From: Dokdonella fugitiva
GTDB lineage: Bacteria; Pseudomonadota; Gammaproteobacteria; Xanthomonadales; Rhodanobacteraceae
Length of the DNA stretch: 64,000 nucleotides
Direction of reading: 5' to 3'
Assembly (NCBI RefSeq): GCF_004342425.1
Contig: NZ_SLWQ01000010.1
Span: 62,001-126,000, forward strand
Each line of letters begins with the position of its first letter. The stretch's first letter is position 1. The notes below the pieces were generated by a model, which saw nothing but the letters and a program-made list of their open reading frames with translations, did no database searches and was not told where the DNA came from. Below, piece after piece: positions 19,301 through 27,211 of this stretch. The translations under genes were made by a program, and so were the position numbers.

Positions 19301-19535
19301 CCCCGTGCTCATGACCGCGCTGGCGATGGTCATCGGCATGGCGCCGATGGCACTCGGGCTCGGCGAGGGCGGCGAGCAGAACGCGCCGCTGGGCCGCGCG
19401 GTGATCGGCGGCCTCGTCTTCGCGACGGTCGCCACGCTGCTGTTCGTGCCGGTCGTCTTCAGCATCATCCATTCGCGCCACGGCAGGAAAGCGCCCGTGG
19501 CCCCTGCCATCGGAGTTCCCCATGTCGCCGTCTGA
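16329..19535 (+). CDS. RND-type efflux pump permease (HAE1-like)
   Basis: A 1068-residue inner-membrane proton-driven pump of normal family length. It shows an N-terminal helix with the usual FPEI strand after it, two large periplasmic loops, helix 4 with the paired acidic residues needed for proton relay (AVGILVDDATVTIENI), and a second half beginning GHRRAFVLGFMAF. The ATG at 16329 gives MIGIVRVAL; an upstream in-frame TTG is less likely. The end overlaps the adaptor gene start by 14 bp. Permease-before-adaptor order is unusual for tripartite systems, and no outer-membrane factor follows. Substrate unknown. The two-component system immediately upstream may control it. Confidence 0.92.
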   Translation: MIGIVRVALTRPYTFVVLALLILITGVLAALRTPVDIFPEIRIPIIGVAWQYTGLSPEEMAGRIVTPYERALTTTVNDIEHIEASSYNGFGIVKIFFQPNVDIRTANAQVTAISQTVVKQMPPGTTPPLIINYSAATVPIIQLALSGHGLTEQNLADLAMNTVRTRLVTVPGAAIPYPFGGKTRQVQIDLDPAALQARGLSGQDVANALAAQNLITPVGTQKIGDFEYNVLLNNAPKDIEALNDLPVKAVNGSMVYIRDVAHAHDGNPPQTNIVHVNGQRSVLMSVLKSGAISTLSIISGIKDKLAEIKPQLPDNLEIAPVGDQSLFVSAAIGGVAKEGVIAALLTSVMILLFLGSWRSTVIIAISIPLSVLGAIAMLSAAGETLNIMTLGGLALAVGILVDDATVTIENINWHLEHGKDVETAIMDGAAQIVTPAFVSLLCICIVFVPMFFLDGVARFLFVPMAEAVMFAMACSFILSRTLVPTMAKYMLKPHAAHADAHGGDAAKPPSRNPLVRFQRGFEARFERVRAGYHGVLELALGHRRAFVLGFMAFVLASFALLPFLGRNFFPAVDGGQILMHVRTQVGTRVEETANTFARIQQAVRGIIPPGELAAMADNIGMPISSINMTYNNTGLIGSQDGDIQIALKEGHAPTEEYVKRMREELPRRFPGATFSFLPADIVSQILNFGAPAPIDLQIRGPNVAANFAYAQKLLAQVRRVPGVVDARIQQSLSSPGLKVDVDRSRAQYAGVTERDVTNSMVVNLAGSSQVAPTFWLNPANGVSYSIVMQTPQYAVDSLADLRNLPVTSSSGGSPQVLGGIADIDRTTSSAVVSQYDIQSMVQIFATTQGRDLGAVAADISRIIDANKADLPKAATIAMLGQVKTMNSAFAGLSFGLLGAIVLIYLLIVVNFQSWSDPFVIITALPAALAGIVWMLFATHTTLSVPALTGAIMCMGVATANSVLVISFAREKLDELGDATAAALEAGFVRFRPVLMTALAMVIGMAPMALGLGEGGEQNAPLGRAVIGGLVFATVATLLFVPVVFSIIHSRHGRKAPVAPAIGVPHVAV

Positions 19536-20697
19536 TATCCGTAAAACGAAGCGCGGCCTGCGCATCGCCGGCATCGTCGGCGCCGTGGTCGCGATCGCGA
19601 TCGTTGCCACCGGCGTGCTCGCGCGCAGCCGCGGCGACGCCCGCCTGCGCGAATGGACCGAGGCGCAGGCGATCCCGACCGTCGCGGTCGCGCCGCCGGG
19701 CGCGAGCGCGGACGGCGACGAGCTCAAGCTGCCCGGCCGGCTCGAAGCCTATGCGCGCGCGCCGCTGTACGCGCGCACGAGCGGCTACCTCAAGAGCTGG
19801 AGTGCGGACATCGGCACGCCGGTGAAGGCGGGCCAGTTGCTCGCCGAGATCGAGACGCCCGACCTCGACCAGCAGCTGCAGCAGGCGCGCGCCGACCTCG
19901 CCACGGCGCAGGCGAACGAGAAGCTCGCCGGCATCACCGCCGAACGCTGGCAGAAGATCCTCGAGTCGAACGCGGTGTCCAAGCAGGACGTCGACGAGAA
20001 GACCGGCGACCTCGCCGCCAAGCGCGCGCTGGTCGCGTCGGCGAAGGCGAACGTCGACCGCTACGTCGCGCTGAAGGGTTTCACGCGCATCGTCGCGCCG
20101 TTCGACGGCATCGTCACCGCGCGCAACACCGACGTCGGCGCGCTCGTCAATGCAGGCAGCGCGGCGGGGCAGGAGCTGTTCGTCGTATCCGACACGCGCA
20201 AGCTGCGCGTCTACGTGAACGTGCCGCAGACCTTCGTGCCCGACGTGCCGCCCGGCACGAAGGCGACCCTCACCGTGCCCGAACATCCGGAGAAGACCTA
20301 CACCGCGACGGTCGAGGCCTCCGCGCAAGCGGTCAATGCGCAATCCGGCACGACGCTGATGCAACTCGTCGTCGACAACAGCGCCGGCGAGCTGCTTCCC
20401 GGTGCGTATGCGAACGTGAGCCTCGCCCTGCCGCACGACGCGACCGCGCTGAGCGTGCCGGCGAGCGCGTTGATCTTCGACGCGGGTGGCCTGCGCGTCG
20501 CCACCGTGGGCGCCGACAACCGCGTCGTCATGAAGCCGGTGACGATCGCGCGCGACTTCGGCAAGACGATCCAGCTCGGTTCCGGTCTCGCGCCGGACGA
20601 CCGCGTGATCATCAACCCGCCCGACGGCGTGGTCGCCGGCACCGAGGTGCGCATCGCGGGCAATGCGGAGCCAGCAGCGCCGTCGGCGAAAGGGTAG
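19522..20697 (+). CDS. RND efflux periplasmic adaptor (membrane fusion protein)
   Basis: The 391-residue protein has an N-terminal membrane anchor (residues 15-34, IAGIVGAVVAIAIVATGVLA), a lipoyl half (YLKSWSADIGTPVKAGQLLAEIETPDLD), a helical hairpin (QLQQARADLATAQANEKLAG onward), the second lipoyl half (FTRIVAPFDGIVTARNTDVG) and C-terminal beta-barrel segments (ATLTVPEHPEKTY). This is the HlyD/AcrA adaptor layout linking the permease to an outer-membrane channel. It overlaps the permease gene, so it belongs to the same operon. An outer-membrane factor must come from elsewhere, perhaps the one encoded at 56.1-57.5 kb. Confidence 0.92.
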   Translation: MSPSDIRKTKRGLRIAGIVGAVVAIAIVATGVLARSRGDARLREWTEAQAIPTVAVAPPGASADGDELKLPGRLEAYARAPLYARTSGYLKSWSADIGTPVKAGQLLAEIETPDLDQQLQQARADLATAQANEKLAGITAERWQKILESNAVSKQDVDEKTGDLAAKRALVASAKANVDRYVALKGFTRIVAPFDGIVTARNTDVGALVNAGSAAGQELFVVSDTRKLRVYVNVPQTFVPDVPPGTKATLTVPEHPEKTYTATVEASAQAVNAQSGTTLMQLVVDNSAGELLPGAYANVSLALPHDATALSVPASALIFDAGGLRVATVGADNRVVMKPVTIARDFGKTIQLGSGLAPDDRVIINPPDGVVAGTEVRIAGNAEPAAPSAKG

Positions 20698-20704
20698 TCC
20701 CGGA

Positions 20705-22024
20705 TCACTCCGCCGCGTCGAGGCCGTCGCGGAAGAGGCCGTCGCCGTCGCGCCATGCGCCCGCGTAGAGCGCGAGGCCGCCGCTCGTGCCGTAGGCGCC
20801 GGCGAGCAGCAGGCGGTTCGGTGCGAGCAGTACGCTGCCGAACGACAGGCCGCCGATCGACTGCAGCAAGGTCTGCTCGCCACCGCCCGGGAATGTCGCA
20901 TCGAGTGCACCGTTGGGCAGCAGGCGCGCGACGCGCACGGCGGCCGCTTGCGAGGTGGCGCGCGCGATCACGACCTTGCCGTCCGCACCGAGCACGGCAT
21001 GCACGTCCGGGAAGCCGAGCCCGTCCTCCTCGCCGCCGAAGTCGACGATGCGGATGCCCGCGTCGCCGAACCCGGTATCGAGCGCACCACTGGCGGTGAG
21101 CTTGAACGCGGTGATGCGTCCCTTCGCCGAACTGCCTCCCGCGAGCGAAGCGCTGTTGCCGATCGCGACGATGCCGCCGTCCGGCGTGGGCAGCACGCGC
21201 TGCACGGCCGAGTTCGCGTCGATCGGCACGACGATCGTGCCGCCTTGGCCGAACGTCGTGTCGAGCTCGCCGTCGGCGAGCCGCCGCTGCACCGCCATCG
21301 TCGCTGCATTCGTGTTCGCGCTGCCCGCGAGCAGGATGCGTCCCTGCGCATCGAACGCGAGTGCGAGCGGCGAATAGCAGCACGGCGCGGACAGCGTGAG
21401 CACGCCGCCGTCACCGAACGAGGCATCGGGCGTGCCATCTTCGGCAAGCCGCACGAGCGTGTGCGACGGCACCGTGCCGACGAGGGCCCAGGTTCGCGAT
21501 TCCGCGTCGGCAAAGAGGCCGTAGACGGTGTTGTTGCCGCTGCCATTGCCGAGCGCGAGGCGCACGCGACCAGCGTCGCCGAACGCGGGATCGGGCACGC
21601 CGTCGATGAGGAGGCGCGCAATGCCGGTGTCGTTGCCGCTGCCGATGCGCCCGGCGACGACGACCTTGCCGCCCGGCGCGGTGGCGATCACGCTCGCGTA
21701 GGCGGGGTAGTCGGCCGCGCCGTCGCTGAAATCGACTCGCGCGACGCCAGCGTCGCCGTAGCCTCCGTCGACCGCTCCATCGGCGGTGAAGCGGGCGACG
21801 ACGAATCTGGTCGCGCGGCTGCCACTACTCACACCCTCGGTGGAGGCAACGAGCACGTTGCCGCCCGCGTCGATGGCGGTATCGGCGCTCACGACGTAAA
21901 AGGGCGATGTGACGAGGCGCGTGGCGAGGCCGCCGCCGGCGAAGCCGCCGTCGGGGTCGCCATCGGCGGCGAGTGCGGCGACAGGCGCGAGCAGGGCGGT
22001 GAAGAGCAGGGATCGAAACGACAT
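20705..22024 (-). CDS. Secreted delta-60-repeat-like protein (paralogue 5)
   Basis: A 439-residue exported protein with a signal peptide (MSFRSLLFTALLAPVAALA) and degenerate delta-60 repeats: LD..FGQGGTI, DAQGRILLAGSAN and VAR...DGA blocks. The repeats are less regular than in the four paralogues at 5-13 kb. The ATG at 22024 is preceded by GAGG. The protein ends in LFRDGLDAAE, a looser version of the tail motif. It is convergent with the RND adaptor gene, only seven bases apart, and no terminator hairpin separates them. Confidence 0.82.
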   Translation of the reverse strand: MSFRSLLFTALLAPVAALAADGDPDGGFAGGGLATRLVTSPFYVVSADTAIDAGGNVLVASTEGVSSGSRATRFVVARFTADGAVDGGYGDAGVARVDFSDGAADYPAYASVIATAPGGKVVVAGRIGSGNDTGIARLLIDGVPDPAFGDAGRVRLALGNGSGNNTVYGLFADAESRTWALVGTVPSHTLVRLAEDGTPDASFGDGGVLTLSAPCCYSPLALAFDAQGRILLAGSANTNAATMAVQRRLADGELDTTFGQGGTIVVPIDANSAVQRVLPTPDGGIVAIGNSASLAGGSSAKGRITAFKLTASGALDTGFGDAGIRIVDFGGEEDGLGFPDVHAVLGADGKVVIARATSQAAAVRVARLLPNGALDATFPGGGEQTLLQSIGGLSFGSVLLAPNRLLLAGAYGTSGGLALYAGAWRDGDGLFRDGLDAAE

Positions 22025-22143
22025 GGAAACCTCGCGGATGCGGTCGGCGCAGGTCGATCAATAAGGATGTCCGCGACGAAAGCTATCGCGAGGGCAGCGC
22101 GCAGCCCGCACGGCGCCGGTTGCCGCAGCCGGTCGAGCGGGCG

Positions 22144-23493
22144 TCACGCGGCGCGCGTGCGCAGCCGCCTCAGGATCTCCTCGCGCGCCTCGCGCAGGAT
22201 CGAGTCGCGGTCCAGGCTCGCGACGATGTCGGCGACGACGCGCTTGGGGCCGAGCTCGCCCCAGGACTTGCCGGCGACGAGGTATTTCTCCGCGGCGCGC
22301 CCCACCAGCTCGGTCGCATACCACGCGAGCGCGCCCTGCGCGCCCGCGGTGACGACCGTCGATACGCCGGCGCTCAGGCCCTTGAGTGCCGATGCGACGA
22401 GGTGCACGCCCCAGATCGCGCCCATCAGCACGGCGAGCTGCGCGGTGATCACCGCGATCAAGGCGCCGGCTTCGCTCTTCGTGAGCGGCAGGCCGTAGAC
22501 GCGGCCGAGATGCATGACGAGCGCAGCGTCGAGCGCGCCTGCGGCGAGCAGGTCGGCGACCGGGATCGGGTTCAACGCGACCGCGACGGCCTTGGCGATG
22601 CAGTACTGGCGGATCACCGTGCCGGCGAGTTCGCGCCGCGCCTCGGCGATGCGCGCGCCGACCTGGTCGGCGACGCGGCCGGCGAACAGGCTCGCATTGA
22701 GCGCAGCGAGCGTGCGGCCCTCGCGTTCGAGCACGGCGACCAGGCGCGCGCGCAGCGCGCCGAGCTCGGGCGTCTGCTCGACGAGTTCGGCCTGCTCGCT
22801 GCCGTCGGCGGCGACGCGCACGCGCTTGATCGCGGCCGGCTGCGCGGCGATCGCGACGACGTCGTCGGCGCGCACGAGCCCCGCTGCATGTTCGCGCAGG
22901 CGCTCGAGCAGGCGCTCGCGCTCGTCCTCGCCGTAGCGGTCGGCCTTGTTGAGCGCGAGCAGCAGCGGCCGCTCGGTGCGCGCGAGCGACACCAACGCGT
23001 CGCGCTCGCGCTGCGTCATGTCGCCGTCGACGACGAACACGACGAGGTCGCTGACACCGGCGACGTCGTAGGCGAGGCGTTCGCGCGCCTCGCCGTCGAG
23101 TTCGTCGATGCCTGGCGTGTCGATGAGATGCACGCCGCCGCCCGCGACCTCCCGCCAAGCACGCTGGCCGGCTTCGCGCGTCGTGCCGTGCAGCACGCCG
23201 ACGGTGAACGCATCCTCGCCGAGCAACGCATTGGCGAGCGCGGACTTGCCGACGCTGACGCGGCCGAACACGGCGATATGCAGCTCGCCGCGTTCGAGCT
23301 TGCCGAGCATCGATTCGAGCCGCGCGAACTCCGCCGCGAGACTCTCGCGCACGGCCTTCGGAATCTGCGGATCATCGAGCAGCGCGCGCAGGCTCTGCGC
23401 CGCCTGGTCGCCGTGCGCGCCACCGTCGTCCGCACGCGCGGGTTCCCGCGCGAAGCGCGAACGCAGCCGTTGCCAGATCGAAGGTTCACTCAT
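22144..23493 (-). CDS. Era/dynamin-like GTPase with DUF697 tail (copy 1)
   Basis: The 449-residue product has a GTPase domain with P-loop GRVSVGKSAL, the switch II motif DTPGI and the NKAD specificity motif (LALNKADRY), in about residues 70-220. A C-terminal region follows with hydrophobic stretches typical of DUF697 (AVALNPIPVADLLAAGALDAA and GALIAVITAQLAVLMGAIWG). Such proteins are membrane-associated GTPases of uncertain role, related to E. coli YcjF/YcjX neighbours. The ATG at 23493 fits the family N-terminus. A paralogue with the same layout lies at 25580-27073, on the other side of the YceI operon. Confidence 0.85.
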   Translation of the reverse strand: MSEPSIWQRLRSRFAREPARADDGGAHGDQAAQSLRALLDDPQIPKAVRESLAAEFARLESMLGKLERGELHIAVFGRVSVGKSALANALLGEDAFTVGVLHGTTREAGQRAWREVAGGGVHLIDTPGIDELDGEARERLAYDVAGVSDLVVFVVDGDMTQRERDALVSLARTERPLLLALNKADRYGEDERERLLERLREHAAGLVRADDVVAIAAQPAAIKRVRVAADGSEQAELVEQTPELGALRARLVAVLEREGRTLAALNASLFAGRVADQVGARIAEARRELAGTVIRQYCIAKAVAVALNPIPVADLLAAGALDAALVMHLGRVYGLPLTKSEAGALIAVITAQLAVLMGAIWGVHLVASALKGLSAGVSTVVTAGAQGALAWYATELVGRAAEKYLVAGKSWGELGPKRVVADIVASLDRDSILREAREEILRRLRTRAA

Positions 23494-23517
23494 CGGTCAT
23501 TCAAGGCAAAAGATGTC

Positions 23518-23587
23518 GACACGGAGCGCACAGAGCACACGAAGAAGGAACGCAGAAGAAAGCTTCCTCCGTGTGCTCCGTGTTTCG
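23518..23587. repeat. Imperfect inverted repeat, family X copy 1
   Basis: A 70-bp imperfect palindrome: the left arm contains acacggagcgcacagagcac and the right arm ctccgtgtgctccgtgt, separated by a purine-rich loop. A second member lies at 43310-43375 in inverted orientation, sharing the cacacgaagaagg block and the tcctccgtgtgctccgtgtt end. It is intergenic in both places. It lies between copy 1 of the GTPase and yceI, and could act as a transcript-stabilising hairpin. Confidence 0.65.
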
Positions 23588-23605
23588 ATCTTTCCGCTTA
23601 TGCCG

Positions 23606-24148
23606 CTACTTCCCCGTCAGCACGAGGTGGCCGTGGACGGAGACGTCGGCGCCGACGTCGGACCAGTCGCTGCCGGCGCCGAGGCCGAAGTCGGCGCGCT
23701 TGAGCACGGTGGCGACGTCGAGCGTGGCGGTGTCGCCGCTTTCGGCGAACGTCACCGCGAGCGTGACAGGCTTGGTCTGGTCGCGGATCGTGAGCTTGCC
23801 CTGCGCGGTCACGCTGCCGTCCGCGGCCGTGGCGAACGACTCGGTGACGAAGTGCGCCTTCGGGAATTTCGACACGGCGAAGAAATCGCTGCCCTTGAGT
23901 GCATCGTCGCGCTCGGCGCTGGCGGTGTCCGCGCTCGCCAGATCGACGCTGACGTCGAACTTGCCCTTCGACGGGTCCGCCGCGTCGTAGGCGATCGTCG
24001 CGTCGAACGTCCTGAAGCTGCCAGTGAACGCCTCGCCCTGGTAGCTGCCCTTGAAGCCGAGCGTGCTCTTGGACGCGTCGACCGCCCAGTCGCGCGCGGA
24101 CGCGGCGGCGGGCAGCAACAGCAGGGCGAACGTCAGGGTGCGCAACAT
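23606..24148 (-). CDS. YceI-family periplasmic lipid-binding protein (copy 1)
   Basis: A 180-residue exported protein with a signal peptide (MLRTLTFALLLLPAAASA) and the YceI lipocalin-like barrel: WAVDASKSTLGFKGSYQGEAFTG at the mature start, SADTASAERD, DFFAVSKFPKAHFVT and a C-terminal DWSDVGADVSVHGHLVL. YceI proteins bind isoprenoid quinone-like lipids in the periplasm. It is the last gene of an operon with cytochrome b561 (24-bp gap) and a second YceI gene. The start at 24148 gives the only signal peptide. Pairing with cytochrome b561 parallels E. coli yceJ-yceI. Confidence 0.92.
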   Translation of the reverse strand: MLRTLTFALLLLPAAASARDWAVDASKSTLGFKGSYQGEAFTGSFRTFDATIAYDAADPSKGKFDVSVDLASADTASAERDDALKGSDFFAVSKFPKAHFVTESFATAADGSVTAQGKLTIRDQTKPVTLAVTFAESGDTATLDVATVLKRADFGLGAGSDWSDVGADVSVHGHLVLTGK

Positions 24149-24172
24149 GGCGGTTCTCCGGCAGGTATGGGT

Positions 24173-24745
24173 TCAGCCGATGCGCGATCGGCGTTGCGGC
24201 AGCATACGGCGCAATACCTCGTCGCGATTGACGAACTGATGAACGAGCGCGGCCGCCGCATGGCCGGCGGCGACGAGCACGAGGGTCCAGAACAGCCATT
24301 CGTGCGCTTCCTTCGCGATGTCCTTGAGCCCGGGTGCGGCACCGCCGGTGAGGCTCGGCATCGGCACGAGGCCCCACCAGATAAGCGGGCGCAGCGCGGT
24401 CGCCGAATCGAACAGCCAGCCCGACAGCGGCACGGCGAACAGCAGGGCATAGAGCAGGGCATGCCCGACGCGCGCGCCGGCCACCTGCCAGCGTGACATC
24501 GATGCGGGCTCCGCGGGGCGCGGATCGAACAGGCGCCAGCCGAGGCGCAGCACGGCGAGCAGCAGGATGGTCAAGCCGAGCGACTTGTGCAGCGTGAACC
24601 AGGCGATCACGCTCGGCTTCTTCGGCAGCTCGACCATGACGAGGCCGAGCGTGCCCTGCACGAGCAGCAGCGCCACGATCGTCCAGTGGAAGGCCTTGGC
24701 GAGGGTGCCCCAGCGCGTCGCATCGCTCTTGAGCGGCATCGTCAT
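24173..24745 (-). CDS. Cytochrome b561-type membrane haem protein
   Basis: A 190-residue four-helix membrane protein with conserved His residues suited to binding two b haems: AKAFHWTIV in helix 1, LHKSLGL in helix 2, RVGHALLYALL in helix 3 and EAHEWLFW with AGHAAAALVH around helix 4. The family oxidises quinol and can pass electrons to superoxide or other acceptors. The ATG at 24745 overlaps the stop of the upstream YceI gene (ATGA); a second Met two codons later is also possible. The operon YceI-b561-YceI suggests a quinone-linked periplasmic redox function; this is inferred. Confidence 0.93.
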   Translation of the reverse strand: MTMPLKSDATRWGTLAKAFHWTIVALLLVQGTLGLVMVELPKKPSVIAWFTLHKSLGLTILLLAVLRLGWRLFDPRPAEPASMSRWQVAGARVGHALLYALLFAVPLSGWLFDSATALRPLIWWGLVPMPSLTGGAAPGLKDIAKEAHEWLFWTLVLVAAGHAAAALVHQFVNRDEVLRRMLPQRRSRIG

Positions 24746-25374
24746 TCGTCCTTCTCGGGTGCGGCGGCGTCGCGGTCGCGCAGGCCTTCCACTTCGATGC
24801 GCAGCTCCACGTCGGCGCCGATCACGTCCTTGTAGCGCGTGATGCCGAAGTCGAAGCGCGGCAGGGTCGCGGTCGCGGAGAAGCCCGCCTTCTGCCTGAA
24901 GGCATAGGGATCGTTGCCGACGCGGTTGAGGGTGATCGCGAGATCGAGCGCACGCGTGACGCCGTGAAAGGTGAGGTCGCCGTGGACGACGCCGTGGTTC
25001 GCATCCGTCTGCTCGATGCTTCGACTCGTGTAGCGCGCGGTCGGCCAGCGCGCGGCGTCGAGCAGCTGGCCCGACGTTGCGGTGTCGTTCCACTTGGCAT
25101 CGCCGAGATCGAGCGAGGCGAGGTCGACGACGACGTCGACGCGCGCGCTGCTCCAGTCGGCGGGATCGAACTGGAACCAGCCTTCCCTGACGCGCAGGCG
25201 CCCGTGCGGACGCGAGAAGCGCTGGTGGTCCACGGCGAACAGGACCTGGGTGTGGACGAGGTCGAAGCGGTAGGTCTCCGCCGCCGCGCGCGCCGGGCCG
25301 GGGGCCGCGGAAGCGGCTGCCGCGAACACTGCGGCGATGCGCATCGGACGAAGCAAGGACGATGGCGTCGGCAT
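24742..25374 (-). CDS. YceI-family periplasmic protein (copy 2)
   Basis: The 210-residue product is a second YceI barrel, diverged from copy 1: ETYRFDLVHTQVLFAVDHQRFSR after the signal, then DPADWSSARVDVVVDLASLD, HGDLTFHGVTRALDL and FDFGITRYKDVIGADVEL. A signal peptide ends near GPARA. The start could be 25374 or the in-frame ATG at 25344, which gives a more compact signal; the longer form is listed. The tail is charged (RDRDAAAPEKDE). Its stop overlaps the cytochrome b561 start, so it is the promoter-proximal gene of the three. Confidence 0.88.
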   Translation of the reverse strand: MPTPSSLLRPMRIAAVFAAAASAAPGPARAAAETYRFDLVHTQVLFAVDHQRFSRPHGRLRVREGWFQFDPADWSSARVDVVVDLASLDLGDAKWNDTATSGQLLDAARWPTARYTSRSIEQTDANHGVVHGDLTFHGVTRALDLAITLNRVGNDPYAFRQKAGFSATATLPRFDFGITRYKDVIGADVELRIEVEGLRDRDAAAPEKDE

Positions 25375-25479
25375 GCGGCGAGCTTGGCAAAAACCCCGCA
25401 CGGGCGCCACCGCCACGCGGTGAACGCTGCGTTGCCGGAACGTGCCTTCCGATCCTCGCCGGCGCCGCGCTGGCCCGCA

Positions 25480-25507
25480 GGGCGGTACGCGCGCAGCGCG
25501 TGCCGCC
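25480..25507. repeat. Solitary hairpin of the GTAGGGCGG family
   Basis: A near-perfect palindrome, ggcggtacgcgc-gca-gcgcgtgccgcc, is identical to hairpin type A of the array at 43.4-44.3 kb and of the dimers at 49.2-49.5 kb. Here it occurs as a single half-element in the 205-bp gap between a YceI gene and a GTPase gene. Confidence 0.75.
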
Positions 25508-25579
25508 GGGTGGCATGTCGGCCCGCGAAGACCGGGGCTCCTGCGGAAGAAGCGCGGCCGCGATGCCTGCAGCCCCGGC

Positions 25580-27073
25580 TCAGTCCTCGGCCCTCGTTTC
25601 CCGCGCCGCCGCCAACGCCACCCGCGCCACCCGCTCGAGCCGCTCGCGCGCGGGCTCGGCGAGCAGCGCGCGCACGCGCGTCTCGACGTCGGTGGTATCG
25701 AGCGTGGCGCGCTCGGCGAGCGTGTCGGCGACCGCGTGGCCGAGGCTGTCGAACACGAGCCCGTAGGCGATCGCGTGCAGCACGCCGCCGCCGAGCGTGC
25801 CGAGGCCGGGGAATGCCTTCATCGCGTTGCCGGCGATCGCGAGTACGAGGGCGCTCGTGTTGCGCACGGTCAGGCCGACGCGGGCGAGCAGGGTTTCGAC
25901 ATCGAGTTCGCGCACGGCGACGCCGTGGATGCGCGCGAGTTCGCGCACGAGTGCGGTGCCGAGCGCGCCCTGGATCAGCAGGTCGCTGCCCGGCGCCACG
26001 GCGGCAAGCGCGCCGACGACCGCGCGCCGCGTGTACTTCGTGATCGCGAGCTCCGCCTCGCGCCGCGCCGCCGTGCGCGCGAGTTCATCGCCGCGACGGC
26101 CGACTTCGGCGAGCACGGCCGCTTCGCGCGCGGGTTCGAGTGCTTCGGCGCCATGCGCGGCGATCGCGCCGAGCGCGTCGAACAGGGGCGCGAGTTCGGC
26201 GGCGCGTTCGCGCTCGACCTTCTCGCGGCGCCCGTCGGCGAGCGCGCGCTCGTAGCGCTCGCTACCGCCGGCGCTGATCGCGACGATCGCGCGCGCGATC
26301 GGCGCATAGCGCTCGCGGAAGCGGCCGAGCAACGCCGCGCGCTGCGCGTCGTCGTAGAGGTCGGCCTTGTTGAGCGCGAGCAGCAACGGCTTGCCGAAGC
26401 CGGCGAGCCAGCGCAGTTCGGCATCCTGCGCGCGGGTGAGATCGGCGGCGGCGAGGTAGACGACCGCGTGCGCGCGCAGCGCCTCGTCGCGCGCGAGCTG
26501 CTCGCGCACGGCGCCGTCGACCTCGCCCGTGCCGGGTACGTCGGCGAGGACGAGTTCGCGGCCGTCGTCGAGGCGGCCGCGATGATGGGCGACGTGGTGC
26601 GTGGTGCCGCCGCGCACGTCGATCTCCGGCGCGGCCTGCGGCGCGAGCGCACGGACCAGGCTCGACTTGCCGGTCGAGATTTCGCCGAACAGGGCCACGT
26701 ACAGCTCGCCGCTTGCGCGGCGGCGGTCGAGTTCGGCGAGCTCCGCTTCGAGCGCGGCGGTCGCCACCGCCCGCTCGCGCAGGCGGTCGATGCGCACGTC
26801 GACCTCGGCGCGCGATACCGGTGGCGCCGTGGGCACGGCGGCCGGATGGCGGGCCGGCCGCGCGAGCCGCCAGAGCAGCCAGCCGAGCGCGCCCGCGAAG
26901 CCGGCCGCGGCAGCGAGCAAGGGAATGCGCAGCCACGGCGGCAGCTCGGCGAGGCGCTGGTAGAGCTCGAGTACGCCGTTGAGCGTCGTCACGACGAGAC
27001 CGAGCAGCAACGCGGCGCCGAGCGCGAGCGCGGCCGACAACACGAGTCGCAGGGGCAGGCGCGGGCGTGGCAT
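25580..27073 (-). CDS. Membrane-anchored Era/dynamin-like GTPase with DUF697 tail (copy 2)
   Basis: The 497-residue protein starts with two transmembrane helices (about residues 8-32 and 46-67), then a GTPase domain with P-loop GEISTGKSSL, switch DVPGTGE and NKAD (LALNKADLY). A C-terminal DUF697-type hydrophobic region (AVVGALAAVAPGSDLLIQGAL) and a helical tail follow. It is a paralogue of the 22.1-kb GTPase with an added N-terminal membrane anchor. Such proteins may remodel or scaffold the inner membrane, but no function is proven. It is divergent from the hybrid kinase gene, with 138 bp between them. Confidence 0.85.
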   Translation of the reverse strand: MPRPRLPLRLVLSAALALGAALLLGLVVTTLNGVLELYQRLAELPPWLRIPLLAAAAGFAGALGWLLWRLARPARHPAAVPTAPPVSRAEVDVRIDRLRERAVATAALEAELAELDRRRASGELYVALFGEISTGKSSLVRALAPQAAPEIDVRGGTTHHVAHHRGRLDDGRELVLADVPGTGEVDGAVREQLARDEALRAHAVVYLAAADLTRAQDAELRWLAGFGKPLLLALNKADLYDDAQRAALLGRFRERYAPIARAIVAISAGGSERYERALADGRREKVERERAAELAPLFDALGAIAAHGAEALEPAREAAVLAEVGRRGDELARTAARREAELAITKYTRRAVVGALAAVAPGSDLLIQGALGTALVRELARIHGVAVRELDVETLLARVGLTVRNTSALVLAIAGNAMKAFPGLGTLGGGVLHAIAYGLVFDSLGHAVADTLAERATLDTTDVETRVRALLAEPARERLERVARVALAAARETRAED

Positions 27074-27211
27074 CGGCGCATCCTAACCGGGTTTGCCGGC
27101 GGGTCGCTGCCCCGGCGCCGGCTCCGCCGCGCACCGCCCGGTGCGCGCCCGCACGTGTCCACTTTGGGATTCCGTCGTCATGCATGGCAGTATCGGCGTG
27201 GGAGGGGTCCC

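Noticed and set aside
25442..27211. An N-terminal extension of the hybrid sensor kinase
   Set aside because: The frame stays open upstream of 27212 only because it runs antisense to the GTPase gene; the ATG at 27212 has a strong ribosome-binding site and a signal peptide.
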